Shown: one piece after another, positions 26,874 through 35,569 of the stretch | Numbering within the stretch: the stretch's first letter is position 1 | Layout of the letters: every line of letters begins with the position of its first letter | Source of the DNA: Armatimonadota bacterium | GTDB lineage: Bacteria; Armatimonadota; Fimbriimonadia; Fimbriimonadales; Fimbriimonadaceae | Direction: 5' to 3' | Assembly: GCA_027451905.1 (NCBI GenBank) | Contig: DAIDHV010000002.1 | Coordinates: forward strand, 124,001 to 188,000 | Length of the DNA: 64,000 nucleotides | Notes under the pieces: generated by a model | What the model saw: the letters and a program-made list of their open reading frames with translations, nothing else | Database searches by the model: none | What the model was told of the DNA's origin: nothing | Position numbers and translations under genes: made by a program

Positions 26874-27095
26874 ATGAAAAGATCAAATACAACTGGACTG
26901 GGCTTTGCCCTGCTGTTATCATCTCTTTACCTAGCTGGGTGTGGCAGCGGGAAGGTTAATGTGAGCGCAAAAGAGCAAGCCACGTTTGCCAACCCTCCCA
27001 AAACACCCCCTCCGGGAGCCTCGGCAGGACCACCAGCTGGGTGGAAAGGAAGCGAGAAAAACGGACCCCCTGCCGGTAGCGTTCCGGGCAAGTAA
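26874..27095 (+). CDS. small Pro/Gly-rich lipoprotein
   Basis: A 73-residue protein with a signal peptide ending in the lipobox LAGC (Cys23), then a short charged piece and a Pro/Gly/Ala-rich tail (GPPAGWKGSEKNGPPAG). Starts at ATG 26874, 43 bases after the prepilin gene; probably same transcript. The mature part is ~50 residues with no fold signal. Too short and composition-biased for a functional call. Confidence 0.75.
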   Translation: MKRSNTTGLGFALLLSSLYLAGCGSGKVNVSAKEQATFANPPKTPPPGASAGPPAGWKGSEKNGPPAGSVPGK

Positions 27096-27105
27096 CTGAT
27101 CCTCT

Positions 27106-27138
27106 AGGGTGGACTGGTTTCAAAAGCCAGTCCACCCT
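27106..27138. terminator. hairpin between convergent lipoprotein and metal ATPase genes
   Basis: A perfect 12-bp stem (AGGGTGGACTGG with CCAGTCCACCCT), 9-base loop. No strong T-run on either side; position between convergent stops (27095 and 27145) suits a shared transcript end. Confidence 0.6.
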
Positions 27139-27144
27139 AAGTCT

Positions 27145-29133
27145 TTACGGGCCCGAAAGCAGCCTTAGCCCGTTCAAAATAACAAGCACAGTTGACCCTT
27201 CATGACCAATGACGGCAGCCAGCAGGGGCAGATGTCCTGACAGTGAAGTCACGGTTAATCCAAGGACGACCGCGGCTGCAAAGTATAGATTGGCCTTGAC
27301 GATGCGATTGGTTTTTCTGCCAAGGAGAACCAAAGTTGGGATCATGGCAAGATTATCCTTCATCAAAACAATGTCGGCTGCGTTTAAGGCAACGTCGCTC
27401 CCAAGACCACCCATCGCAACACCTACATTAGCGGCTGCCAAACTAGGAGCGTCATTGACGCCGTCTCCCACCATCATAACCATTTCAGAATGAGTGAGCT
27501 CAGAAATGGCATCACTTTTTTCTTGAGGCAGCAATCCACCCCGTGGGGAATCGATTCCTAAGCTTTTGCTGATTGCGTCAACCGTAGGCTGATTATCACC
27601 GCTCAACAGAAGCATTGTATTGACCCCCAGGCTTCGAAGCTTTTTAATAACCTCGGCGGCTCCTTCTCGAGGCTGATCCGCAAAACCTAAAGCCGCGACA
27701 TGATCATCAACCGCAACAAAGCTAGCGGTGAGGCCGTCTCCTTGCATCTGAGAAATTCTTGCTCGCATCGTCTCAGGAACCTCTAATCCAAATTGCTCTA
27801 ACAAATGGATCGAGCCAACCAAGACTCGTTTGCCATTAACCGTTGCCCGAATACCTCGGCCAGGCACAACGCTTGCCTCTGATGAATCCCAATCATGAGT
27901 CGCATATTGAGCGGCTCGGTTTTGAATGGCAAGGGCAATCGGATGGCTTGCATACCGCTCAGCAACCGCCGCATAACTTAAGATTTCTAAGGCTTCCCCG
28001 CTCATGGGTCCCGAACCCATCCAGCACTTCTCATCCTCATCCACTCCGGCTGCTACCGGCTGAGAACATACGCAAACTTCAACCAGCTGCGGCTTTCCTA
28101 AAGTTAGGGTCCCTGTCTTGTCAAAGGCAATTGCAGAAACCAGACCTGCTTTTTCAATAAATTCTCCACCGCGAACTAAAATGCCATTCCTAGCCGACCA
28201 CGCCAATGCACTCAGGGTCGTGGCTGGCGTCGATATGACGAGTGCGCAAGGGCTCATCCCAACCAGCAGGGTCAAGGAATCATAGATGGACGGATAAAGG
28301 AATTGCTTGACTAGCAAAAGTCGAACAAGCATGGAAACCGCAAAGCTTGCCATCACAAACAAAGTGTATTTTTCGCCAAACCACTTGCTAACCCTTTCTC
28401 CGCTTGCTTTGTTTTCCTGAGCTTCTTCTACCAGAGCCACAATTTTGTCCAATGTTGAATCTCCAACTTCGGTTGAGACTCTAATGGTCAGCAAGCCCTC
28501 TAGGTTTTGGGTTCCTGCCAAGACTTTTTCGCCTTCAATTACGTTGACGGCTGTGCTCTCTCCAGTCATCGCACTGGCGTCCACACTGCTGACTCCGTGG
28601 ACAACTTCACCATCAACCGGAATTGCCGAGTAAGGCGCAACTTTTACGATCTGTCCAATTTTAAGCGATCTAACTGCTACTAATTTTTCTGAATTACCTT
28701 CCACAAGCAAGGCTTCGTCGGGCCGTAGCTTAATCAGGTCCGCAATAGCCGATTTTGTTTTTGCCATTGCTAGCGCTTCCAAAGTTCCGCTTAAGCTAAA
28801 CAAGAAAAGAAGCCCAGCAGCTTCGATAAAGTCTCCCAAGATGACGGCGCCAACTGCTGCAAAAACCATGAGCAGGTTGACGTCTAAGCTCTTTTCTCGC
28901 AAGGACTCCCAAGCTCCTTGCACCGCATAAATCGACCCGCAAAGGACCGCCGCAAGCCCCAATATTTTAGAAACTAAATCTCCGTATTTTGGGACTAGCA
29001 ACACCACAACTGCAAGCGCCAAAAAAACTCCACACAGCAGCGTCAGCAAGCTTCGCATGTCGCTAAAAAAGCTTTTCCTTGATAACTTCTGCGGCGGATC
29101 GGGGCGGCTTGGGCCACAACAAATGGAACTCAT
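27145..29133 (-). CDS. P1B-4-type heavy-metal-transporting ATPase
   Basis: A 662-residue metal efflux/transport ATPase of the inner membrane. The membrane motif is SPC (MSPCALVISTPATT) rather than CPC, and the later helix has HEGST; together these mark subgroup P1B-4 (CtpD/CzcP/PfeT-like), which moves Co2+, Zn2+, Ni2+ or Fe2+. Phosphorylated Asp338 in DKTGTLT, actuator loop (T/S)GES as MTGEST, ATP-site HP in ASHPIA, and GDGVNDAP hinge are all intact. No N-terminal HMA domain; a short Cys-containing start (MSSICCGPSRP) instead. ATG 29133 gives this start; the frame opens at 29196. Convergent with the lipoprotein gene; divergent from a UspA gene. Confidence 0.9.
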   Translation of the reverse strand: MSSICCGPSRPDPPQKLSRKSFFSDMRSLLTLLCGVFLALAVVVLLVPKYGDLVSKILGLAAVLCGSIYAVQGAWESLREKSLDVNLLMVFAAVGAVILGDFIEAAGLLFLFSLSGTLEALAMAKTKSAIADLIKLRPDEALLVEGNSEKLVAVRSLKIGQIVKVAPYSAIPVDGEVVHGVSSVDASAMTGESTAVNVIEGEKVLAGTQNLEGLLTIRVSTEVGDSTLDKIVALVEEAQENKASGERVSKWFGEKYTLFVMASFAVSMLVRLLLVKQFLYPSIYDSLTLLVGMSPCALVISTPATTLSALAWSARNGILVRGGEFIEKAGLVSAIAFDKTGTLTLGKPQLVEVCVCSQPVAAGVDEDEKCWMGSGPMSGEALEILSYAAVAERYASHPIALAIQNRAAQYATHDWDSSEASVVPGRGIRATVNGKRVLVGSIHLLEQFGLEVPETMRARISQMQGDGLTASFVAVDDHVAALGFADQPREGAAEVIKKLRSLGVNTMLLLSGDNQPTVDAISKSLGIDSPRGGLLPQEKSDAISELTHSEMVMMVGDGVNDAPSLAAANVGVAMGGLGSDVALNAADIVLMKDNLAMIPTLVLLGRKTNRIVKANLYFAAAVVLGLTVTSLSGHLPLLAAVIGHEGSTVLVILNGLRLLSGP

Positions 29134-29308
29134 ACCCTTTTTATACGATATCAGACTGCTATTTGCAATACTCCAGCCAAGTAAGCGGGAAACCAAATAA
29201 CTGATTTCTTAACAGTTTGTCCTTCTTTTTATGGACATCTAACCAATGACCGATAAAAAGACGACTTGAATCTGCACGGGACCTTGGATAACCTAACAAT
29301 ACAAAGCT

Positions 29309-30193
29309 ATGAAAGTGATTGTAGGGATCGACAAAGAACATGCATTTGAACCAGCGTTGGATCTTATTGCTCAGCTCAAATTTAAGGATGTCGAGTTAGA
29401 GTTGGTTCACTCCTTCGACCCAACCCTTCCGATTGCCGGCGAAGCCTATATTGATGCCTCCGTCTACACAGATTATGAAAATAGTCTTGAAGCTCAAGGC
29501 AACGAGGCACTCAATAGCGCCGAAGCTCTTGCCAAGCAACTTGGATTTCAATCCGTAACCAAAAGAATTATGAGGGGGTACACCGCCGAATCCCTGACCC
29601 GCGCTGCCGAAGAAGACCACGTGAACTTAGTTGCAACCTGCGCAACTCACCGCGGGGCGTTTGCAAGCGCCTATTTAGGTAGCGTCAGCCGAGCCTTGGC
29701 GATTGGCAGCCCAACTAGCGTCCTCACCGCCAAGAGTGGATTTAAAACCAAGGATGAACTTACAGTTGTGATCGCCACCGATCACAGCAACTTCGGATGG
29801 GCGGCTCTGAGTCAGTTCCAACATCTTGCGCCTGCCGGAATTAAAGAGCTTCATGTTATCAGCGCTTACGACATTTCGGATAACGATGCGGCCACTCTCA
29901 ACAAAACTCTACCCATGCTGGGCGGAGATGTCGACAAGTGGCTGAGTGATACGGTCCATGCCGCCAATGATCGGTTCATCAAAAAGCTTCAGGAAGCCGG
30001 CTACAAGGCAACCGGGCACATCATGAAGGGTCGAACAAACGATGTCATCAAAGATTTTATGGAAAAGGTCAATGCCGACCTTCTCGTAGTCGGCTCGCAG
30101 GGCCACGGGTTTTTCGAGAGGGTCAGGATTGGCAGTACTTCCGTTCACCAGGTTGTCAATGAAGCCTATCCTGTTCTTGTCTTGCGACCCTAA
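29309..30193 (+). CDS. tandem universal stress protein (UspA fold)
   Basis: 294 residues holding two UspA domains, about 1-145 and 150-294. The second has the ATP-binding GSQGHGFFERVRIGSTS pattern (G-2X-G-9X-G-S) and the classic ending YPVLVLRP; the first has the shorter ATCATHRGAFASAYLGSVSRALAIGSPTSVLTAK form. Cytoplasmic. The cydAB operon begins 27 bases downstream, suggesting co-expression under low-oxygen or respiratory stress. Confidence 0.9.
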   Translation: MKVIVGIDKEHAFEPALDLIAQLKFKDVELELVHSFDPTLPIAGEAYIDASVYTDYENSLEAQGNEALNSAEALAKQLGFQSVTKRIMRGYTAESLTRAAEEDHVNLVATCATHRGAFASAYLGSVSRALAIGSPTSVLTAKSGFKTKDELTVVIATDHSNFGWAALSQFQHLAPAGIKELHVISAYDISDNDAATLNKTLPMLGGDVDKWLSDTVHAANDRFIKKLQEAGYKATGHIMKGRTNDVIKDFMEKVNADLLVVGSQGHGFFERVRIGSTSVHQVVNEAYPVLVLRP

Positions 30194-30220
30194 CTTTGAT
30201 CCATTGGAATTGACTAAGTA

Positions 30221-31591
30221 ATGAACACAGAAACTCTTGCTCGGCTGCAGTTTGCACTGACTGTTTCCTTCCATTACCTGTTTCCTCCGCTCTCCATCGG
30301 GCTTGGAATAACTTTGGTAATCATGGAAGCCATTTGGCTGAAAACAAAGGACCAAGACTACAAAAATATGGCAAGATTTTGGGTTCGAATTTTCAGCCTC
30401 ATTTTTGGTCTCGGCGTGGCAACCGGAATTGTCATGGAATTTGAATTCGGCACAAATTGGGCAGCGTACTCAAGGTACGTTGGAGATATTTTTGGAAGCG
30501 CTCTTGCCGCTGAGGGCGTCTTTGCCTTTTTTCTGGAATCAGGCTTTCTTGCCTTGCTTGTTTTTGGGTGGGACCGCATTTCCCCCAAGCTCCATTTTTT
30601 CTCTACGTGTATGGTTGCCCTGGGCAGTACATTTAGCGCAGTTTGGATCGTTGTTGCCAACTCTTGGATGCAGACTCCAGCCGGATACCAAATTGTTCAG
30701 ACCCCCATGGGCCCGAGAGCTCATATCACTGACTTTTGGCAAATGGTCTTTAACCCATCGTCCGTGGATCGGCTTTTGCATGTTGTCGATTCCGCTTACA
30801 TTACGGCCGCTTTTCTGGTGACTAGTGTATCGGCGTACTACCTACTCAAAGGGAGGCACATTAAGGTTGCCCAAATGAGCATGAAAATTGGGCTTGGATT
30901 GGCTATGATCGCAACCCTCCTCCAATTTGTTACCGGTGATCAATCCGTGCGCTATGTTGCCAAGTACCAACCTGCTAAGATGGCTGCCATGGAAGGACAC
31001 TTTCACTCGTCGCGACCACTTGGCCTCACCCTCTTCGGATGGGTGGATCCCGCCAATCAAACAGTCCATGGTTTGACCGTTCCCCGGGTTGGAAGTTACT
31101 TGCTGACCTGGAATCCAACAAATCCAGTTGAGGGGCTGAATTCAATCCCCAAAAACGATCAACCGATGATTCAGCCCGTGTTTCAGCTCTATCACCTTAT
31201 GGTTTTGTGTGGGATCGCACTTTTTGCGGTCGCCTTTTGGGGAGGTTTTTTATGGATAAGAGGTGCGCTATTCCAATCAAAGTGGTTTTTGAAGGTCCTG
31301 ATCTATTCAGTAGCTTTACCCCAGATTGCGACTCAAGCCGGATGGTTCACAGCTGAACTCGGAAGGCAGCCATGGATTGTTTACGGAATGATGAGGACTT
31401 CTGCCGCTCTTTCCAAAGCCGTAAAAGCCGGTGAAATCTTGTCTTCCCTTATTTTGTTCACCGTCATTTACCTATTGCTCGGAGCCCTATTCTTTTACTT
31501 ACTCAACAAAAGAATTCAGACCGGTCCAGAGGACGTCTCCAACGATTCCGATCTAGCCACAACTTTTAATCCAACCCAGGTGTCGGCATGA
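30221..31591 (+). CDS. cydA: cytochrome bd ubiquinol oxidase subunit I
   Basis: Quinol-oxidising, haem-binding subunit of the high-oxygen-affinity terminal oxidase. 456 residues with about nine membrane helices. N-terminal [20 protein letters not shown] gives the haem His, [22 protein letters not shown] and [11 protein letters not shown] are family-conserved, [23 protein letters not shown] starts the quinol (Q) loop, and GRQPW appears in [13 protein letters not shown]. The Q loop is the short (S) form. Overlaps cydB by 4 bases. Confidence 0.95.
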   Translation: MNTETLARLQFALTVSFHYLFPPLSIGLGITLVIMEAIWLKTKDQDYKNMARFWVRIFSLIFGLGVATGIVMEFEFGTNWAAYSRYVGDIFGSALAAEGVFAFFLESGFLALLVFGWDRISPKLHFFSTCMVALGSTFSAVWIVVANSWMQTPAGYQIVQTPMGPRAHITDFWQMVFNPSSVDRLLHVVDSAYITAAFLVTSVSAYYLLKGRHIKVAQMSMKIGLGLAMIATLLQFVTGDQSVRYVAKYQPAKMAAMEGHFHSSRPLGLTLFGWVDPANQTVHGLTVPRVGSYLLTWNPTNPVEGLNSIPKNDQPMIQPVFQLYHLMVLCGIALFAVAFWGGFLWIRGALFQSKWFLKVLIYSVALPQIATQAGWFTAELGRQPWIVYGMMRTSAALSKAVKAGEILSSLILFTVIYLLLGALFFYLLNKRIQTGPEDVSNDSDLATTFNPTQVSA

Positions 31592-32616
31592 GTTACCCTT
31601 TCAGTCTTCCTGTTCTTTGGTTTCTGCTCGTCGGAATCCTCCTCGCCGGATATGCCATTTTGGATGGCTTTGATCTTGGGGTAGGGATGCTCTTGCCGTT
31701 TGTCAAAGGAGACACAAATCGCAGGATCATCTTAAATTCAATAGGCCCTGTCTGGGATGGAAACGAAGTCTGGCTAGTTGTCGGCGGGGGTGCAATGTTT
31801 GCTGCCTTCCCTGATGTTTATGCCACCGTCTTTTCTGGATTCTATTTGCCATTCATGATCCTCTTGTTTGCTCTTATTTTTCGGGCCGTTGCCATTGAAT
31901 TCCGGTCTCGAGAACCTTGGCCGATTTGGCGTAAAACTTGGGACATTAGCTTTAGCATCGCCAGCCTTGTTATTGCCCTCCTCATGGGTGTAGCTCTTGG
32001 CAACATGGTTCTTGGTATTCCACTAAGCTCGCATTGGGAATACATGGGGGGCTTCTTTAACCTCTTGAACCCTTACGCGCTTATCGTGGGTCTGACAACC
32101 GTGGCACTTTTTGCCATGCACGGTGCCATTTATGTCACTCTGAAAGTGGAAGGGGACCTTCACGATTGGGCATTTGCTTGGGTCAAACAGGCCATGATTT
32201 TCTTTGGGGTCATGTACGGATTGCTAACCATCGCAACCTTTATCTTTGCGCCCTATATGGCGGACAAGATTCGAAGCAACCCATGGCTGATCTTTGCCCC
32301 CTTAGTCACTTTAGTGAGCATTGCAAATGTGCCCCGAGAGATTGTTGCCAAGCGAGAAATCTGGGCCTTTGCGTCTAGTTGCGTTGCGGTCATGAGCCTG
32401 CTGGGGCTGTTTGGTTTGGGACTGTTTCCCAATATCGTTATCAGTAACCCGGTTCCCGCAAATTCCATAACCGTATGGAATGGACACGCTTCTCTGCCCA
32501 CCCTAACGGTAATGACCTCAATTGCGTTTATTGGTATTCCCTTTGTTCTAGCCTACACCTTTGCTATCTACCGAATCTTTCGAGGCAAAGTTGATCCTAA
32601 TAAATTGCTTTACTAG
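31588..32616 (+). CDS. cydB: cytochrome bd ubiquinol oxidase subunit II
   Basis: 342-residue all-helical partner of CydA. LPVLWFLLVGILLAGYAILDGFDLGVGMLLPF and GPVWDGNEVWLVVGGGAMFAAFPDVYA are the diagnostic phrases. ATG overlaps the cydA stop, so the two are translationally coupled. No cydX- or cydDC-like gene is nearby. An array of four hairpins begins 8 bases after the stop. Confidence 0.95.
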   Translation: MSYPFSLPVLWFLLVGILLAGYAILDGFDLGVGMLLPFVKGDTNRRIILNSIGPVWDGNEVWLVVGGGAMFAAFPDVYATVFSGFYLPFMILLFALIFRAVAIEFRSREPWPIWRKTWDISFSIASLVIALLMGVALGNMVLGIPLSSHWEYMGGFFNLLNPYALIVGLTTVALFAMHGAIYVTLKVEGDLHDWAFAWVKQAMIFFGVMYGLLTIATFIFAPYMADKIRSNPWLIFAPLVTLVSIANVPREIVAKREIWAFASSCVAVMSLLGLFGLGLFPNIVISNPVPANSITVWNGHASLPTLTVMTSIAFIGIPFVLAYTFAIYRIFRGKVDPNKLLY

Positions 32617-32623
32617 GAGGGTG

Positions 32624-32777
32624 TTGAACAATTGCCGTTCCATGGCAATTGTTCAAGGTAACCGTCTGATTTACGATGAAATCAGGCGGTTACCGACCAT
32701 GTTCAGGTTCAAGGACCTTCACATCGCGTCCCGGCTCCTGCCGGGCAAGGTGGGTGTTGAGTTCCTCAACACCCACC
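32624..32777. repeat. array of four consecutive hairpins after cydB
   Basis: Four separate inverted repeats occupy about 154 bases: 32624-32656 (13-bp stem TTGAACAATTGCC), 32657-32694 (16-bp stem GGTAACCGTCTGATTT with one G-U, directly abutting the first), 32730-32745 (CCCGGC/GCCGGG), and 32749-32777 (13-bp stem GGTGGGTGTTGAG). No coding frame is supported here. The first two may form the cydAB transcript end; four in a row recalls REP/BIME-type elements. The following bases to 32860 show nothing else that I recognise. Confidence 0.7.
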
Positions 32778-32860
32778 GAGATATCAATGAGAGAGGGCAC
32801 TGCATTTCGTCAATCTGTAACTGGTCTGACCTAAACTGAACTTTGTAACTAGCCAAGGTT

Positions 32861-33157
32861 CTACTTTTTATTGGTTAAGAGGAATTCCAGAAGTTCTCCT
32901 ACTGTGCGATGAGCCTCTAAAGGATGTCGCAAAGGGGCCCTGGCATTGACCACATAACTGTTCACCCTGCCAACTTTGTGCTTGCTGACAATTCCGGAAT
33001 CAACCAAGTCTCTGACGATTCTTTGGGTCATCCGCTCGGTGATGCCAACCCAACTGGCAACGTCTCTAAGTATGATCCCTGGATGGGTAAACAAGCAAAC
33101 TAAAACGTGACCGTGGTTAGTGAAAAAGGTCCAAGGGGATTGGGCTGGCGTTTTCAT
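32861..33157 (-). CDS. small winged-helix transcription regulator
   Basis: A 98-residue single wHTH domain: FFTNHGHVLVCLFTHPGIILRDVASWVGITERMTQRIVRDLVDSGIVSKHKVGRVNSYVVN has the MarR/ArsR-like helix-turn-helix followed by a beta wing, and a C-terminal helix that could dimerise. It starts at ATG 33157; a TTG three codons earlier is in frame. No cysteine-metal motif, so it is not an obvious metal sensor. It sits between the cyd region and the hydrolase operon; target unknown. Confidence 0.8.
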   Translation of the reverse strand: MKTPAQSPWTFFTNHGHVLVCLFTHPGIILRDVASWVGITERMTQRIVRDLVDSGIVSKHKVGRVNSYVVNARAPLRHPLEAHRTVGELLEFLLTNKK

Positions 33158-33250
33158 AAAAGACAATAATTACGGTTGTCCTTAATACAATATCATACGA
33201 ACTCTGATTCGCGTATCGCCAGTTCAATCCGTGAGGACCACTGGATCAAT

Positions 33251-35569
33251 CTAGCCCAAGCCGTCAGGCGCTACGATTTCCTGAGCACCGCATCTTAGCA
33301 AAAACGGCTTGGATTGCCTCGCTTGGTTTTTGGGATCAAGATGGCTTTCTTCTGGTGTATGGAAGATCGCTTTTGGGGTTTTAACTTGTCCGGAAACCAA
33401 GATTTTATACTCCGAAGAAGAGATTCTTTCACAACTGAACTCAGCTGCCTGAGTACAGTCTGCGTTGTAAATCTTGGCCGCACAGCTTTTCCCCACTTCT
33501 AGCCCATAGACATGAAACTCAGTGCTGTCCAGATAATCGTAGTCAGGCTGATGATCTTGGCTTCCAAAGACGACCACCGAATTAGGCCTAACCCAAATTG
33601 GAAGTGATTCAAAACCATAAGATTCTTGCACCCATCGAGAGCCATCAAGCTGCCTGTCATCAAGAAGATGGGTCCATTTTCCCGTTGGTAAGTAGTAAGA
33701 AGCGGCGCCATCTCGGTTCATGACGGGTGCAACTAAGATTTGTCCGCCCAGCATGTATTGCATGTCTAAGTAATGAGTTATGGGATCGTCTGGAAACTCC
33801 AAGAGCATTGCTCGCAACATTGGCAATGCGCTTTCAGAAGCTTCCTTAGCTGCCGACCAAAGGGTAGGCATCAGCCGACATTTCAACTTGGTGAAAAACC
33901 TAAGAACATCGACCGCTTCCTCGTCAAAATTCCAAGGAACTCGGTAAGAACCACTGCCATGCAAGCGACTGTGAGAGCTAAGCAGCCCAAATTGTATCCA
34001 CCTTTTGTACACGGCGGGATCTGGGTTGCCTTCAAATCCACCGATATCGTGGCTCCAAAATCCAAAACCACAAAGCCCCAACGATAGCCCTGCCCGCAGA
34101 GTTTCTGCCATAGCTTCGAAGTTTGAAAGACAGTCACCGCCCCAATGAACTGGAAACTTTTGACAGCCAGCAGTTGCTGACCTTGCAAACACAACCGCTT
34201 TTCCATGACCCTTTCGCTTCTCAAGACACTCAAATACGGTTTTGTTATAGATATATGGATAATAGTTATGCATTTTAACAGGATCGGAGCCGTCAAAATA
34301 ACAAGCGTCGGTAGGAATTCTTTCACCAAAATCGGTCTTGAAGGCATCAACTCCTTCGTCCATGAGGCGGTTCAGAGACTCGCAAAACCAAGATCTAGCC
34401 TCTGGATTTGTGAAATCAACGATTCCCATCCCTGCTTGCCACTGATCGGTCTGCCAAACTCCACCGGAAGGTGTTTTTAAGAGGTAGCCATTTTGTTTGG
34501 CAGCTTCAAATAATTGAGAGGCTTGAGCAATGTAAGAGTTGATCCAAACCGAAATTTTAAGCCCCTTTTGCTTAAGTCGACCCAAAAAGCCGACTGGGTC
34601 CGGGAAAAATGTCTCGTCCCACTGAAAATCGCACCAATGAAAAGCCTTCATCCAAAAGCAGTCAAAGTGAAAGACACTTAACGGGATGTCTCGCTGCTTC
34701 ATGCCATCAACAAAGTGGGTTACGGTGTCTTCATCATAATCGGTTGTGAACGAGGTTGATAGCCAAAGGCCAAATGTCCAGGCTGGTGGCAAAGTTGGTA
34801 GCCCAGTCAAACAGCCGTAGTTCGAAACGATCTCCTTTGGATTTTCCCCGCCAATAACGCAATAATCTAAGATGTTGCCGGGCACGCTCCACTGAACCTT
34901 GCTTGTTTTCTCGGAACCAATTTCTAACGAAACTGGCCCCGAATCATTCACAAACACACCGTAGCCTCGGCTAGATAGAAAGAATGGAATGTTCTTATAC
35001 GCCTGCTCACTTGAGGCTCCCCCATCTTTATTCCAGATGTCTACCACCTGCCCGTTCTTGACAAACGGCGTAAACCGTTCTCCAAGACCGTAGATTTTTT
35101 CATCCGGCCTCAGCGTGAACTGCTCATGCAGGAACTTTCCCTTGCCGTCGATGTTGATCAGCCCAACGGACCTCTCGCCAGACGTGCATAGGAGTTGGTC
35201 TCGGAACAGAAAATCGGCATGCCACTGGTCTCCCAAAGAAAAACGAACCGACAGATCTCCTGATTCAGCTATAATCGAATCTTCTGAGGCCCTAACCCTA
35301 AGATCTCCGCTTTCCATCTCACAGAGGTCGGGAAAGTTCTTAAGTTCTCCCTCAAAATGGCTGATCTTGACTCTTAGCACGTTTGGCGCTGGCGCGGAAA
35401 CGGTGATGGTAAGAAGTGGCCCATCCAGAGTGTCTCCTCGATGGTGAACTTGCTTAGCGGGAACAAGCAAAATCAACTCATTCCCAACCTGTTTCCAGCT
35501 ATAGATCCGAGATGCATAGCGGGCGGTAACTCCCTCAAGAAACATCCAATTGCCGTCAGTAAATTTCAT
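33251..35569 (-). CDS. GH31 alpha-xylosidase
   Basis: Retaining alpha-xylosidase of the YicI type, which removes alpha-1,6-xylose from xyloglucan oligosaccharides. 772 residues, the family length. N-terminal beta domain, then the barrel: SVFHFDCFWMKAFHWCDFQWD, the nucleophile Asp413 in FKTDFGERIPTDACYFDGSD (a string almost diagnostic for YicI-like enzymes), and acid/base Asp508 in WSHDIGGFEG. Then two C-terminal beta domains. No signal peptide: cytoplasmic. Starts at ATG 35569, overlapping the end of the GH51/39-like gene by 4 bases, so the two are one operon for hemicellulose side-chain removal. Confidence 0.92.
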   Translation of the reverse strand: MKFTDGNWMFLEGVTARYASRIYSWKQVGNELILLVPAKQVHHRGDTLDGPLLTITVSAPAPNVLRVKISHFEGELKNFPDLCEMESGDLRVRASEDSIIAESGDLSVRFSLGDQWHADFLFRDQLLCTSGERSVGLINIDGKGKFLHEQFTLRPDEKIYGLGERFTPFVKNGQVVDIWNKDGGASSEQAYKNIPFFLSSRGYGVFVNDSGPVSLEIGSEKTSKVQWSVPGNILDYCVIGGENPKEIVSNYGCLTGLPTLPPAWTFGLWLSTSFTTDYDEDTVTHFVDGMKQRDIPLSVFHFDCFWMKAFHWCDFQWDETFFPDPVGFLGRLKQKGLKISVWINSYIAQASQLFEAAKQNGYLLKTPSGGVWQTDQWQAGMGIVDFTNPEARSWFCESLNRLMDEGVDAFKTDFGERIPTDACYFDGSDPVKMHNYYPYIYNKTVFECLEKRKGHGKAVVFARSATAGCQKFPVHWGGDCLSNFEAMAETLRAGLSLGLCGFGFWSHDIGGFEGNPDPAVYKRWIQFGLLSSHSRLHGSGSYRVPWNFDEEAVDVLRFFTKLKCRLMPTLWSAAKEASESALPMLRAMLLEFPDDPITHYLDMQYMLGGQILVAPVMNRDGAASYYLPTGKWTHLLDDRQLDGSRWVQESYGFESLPIWVRPNSVVVFGSQDHQPDYDYLDSTEFHVYGLEVGKSCAAKIYNADCTQAAEFSCERISSSEYKILVSGQVKTPKAIFHTPEESHLDPKNQARQSKPFLLRCGAQEIVAPDGLG

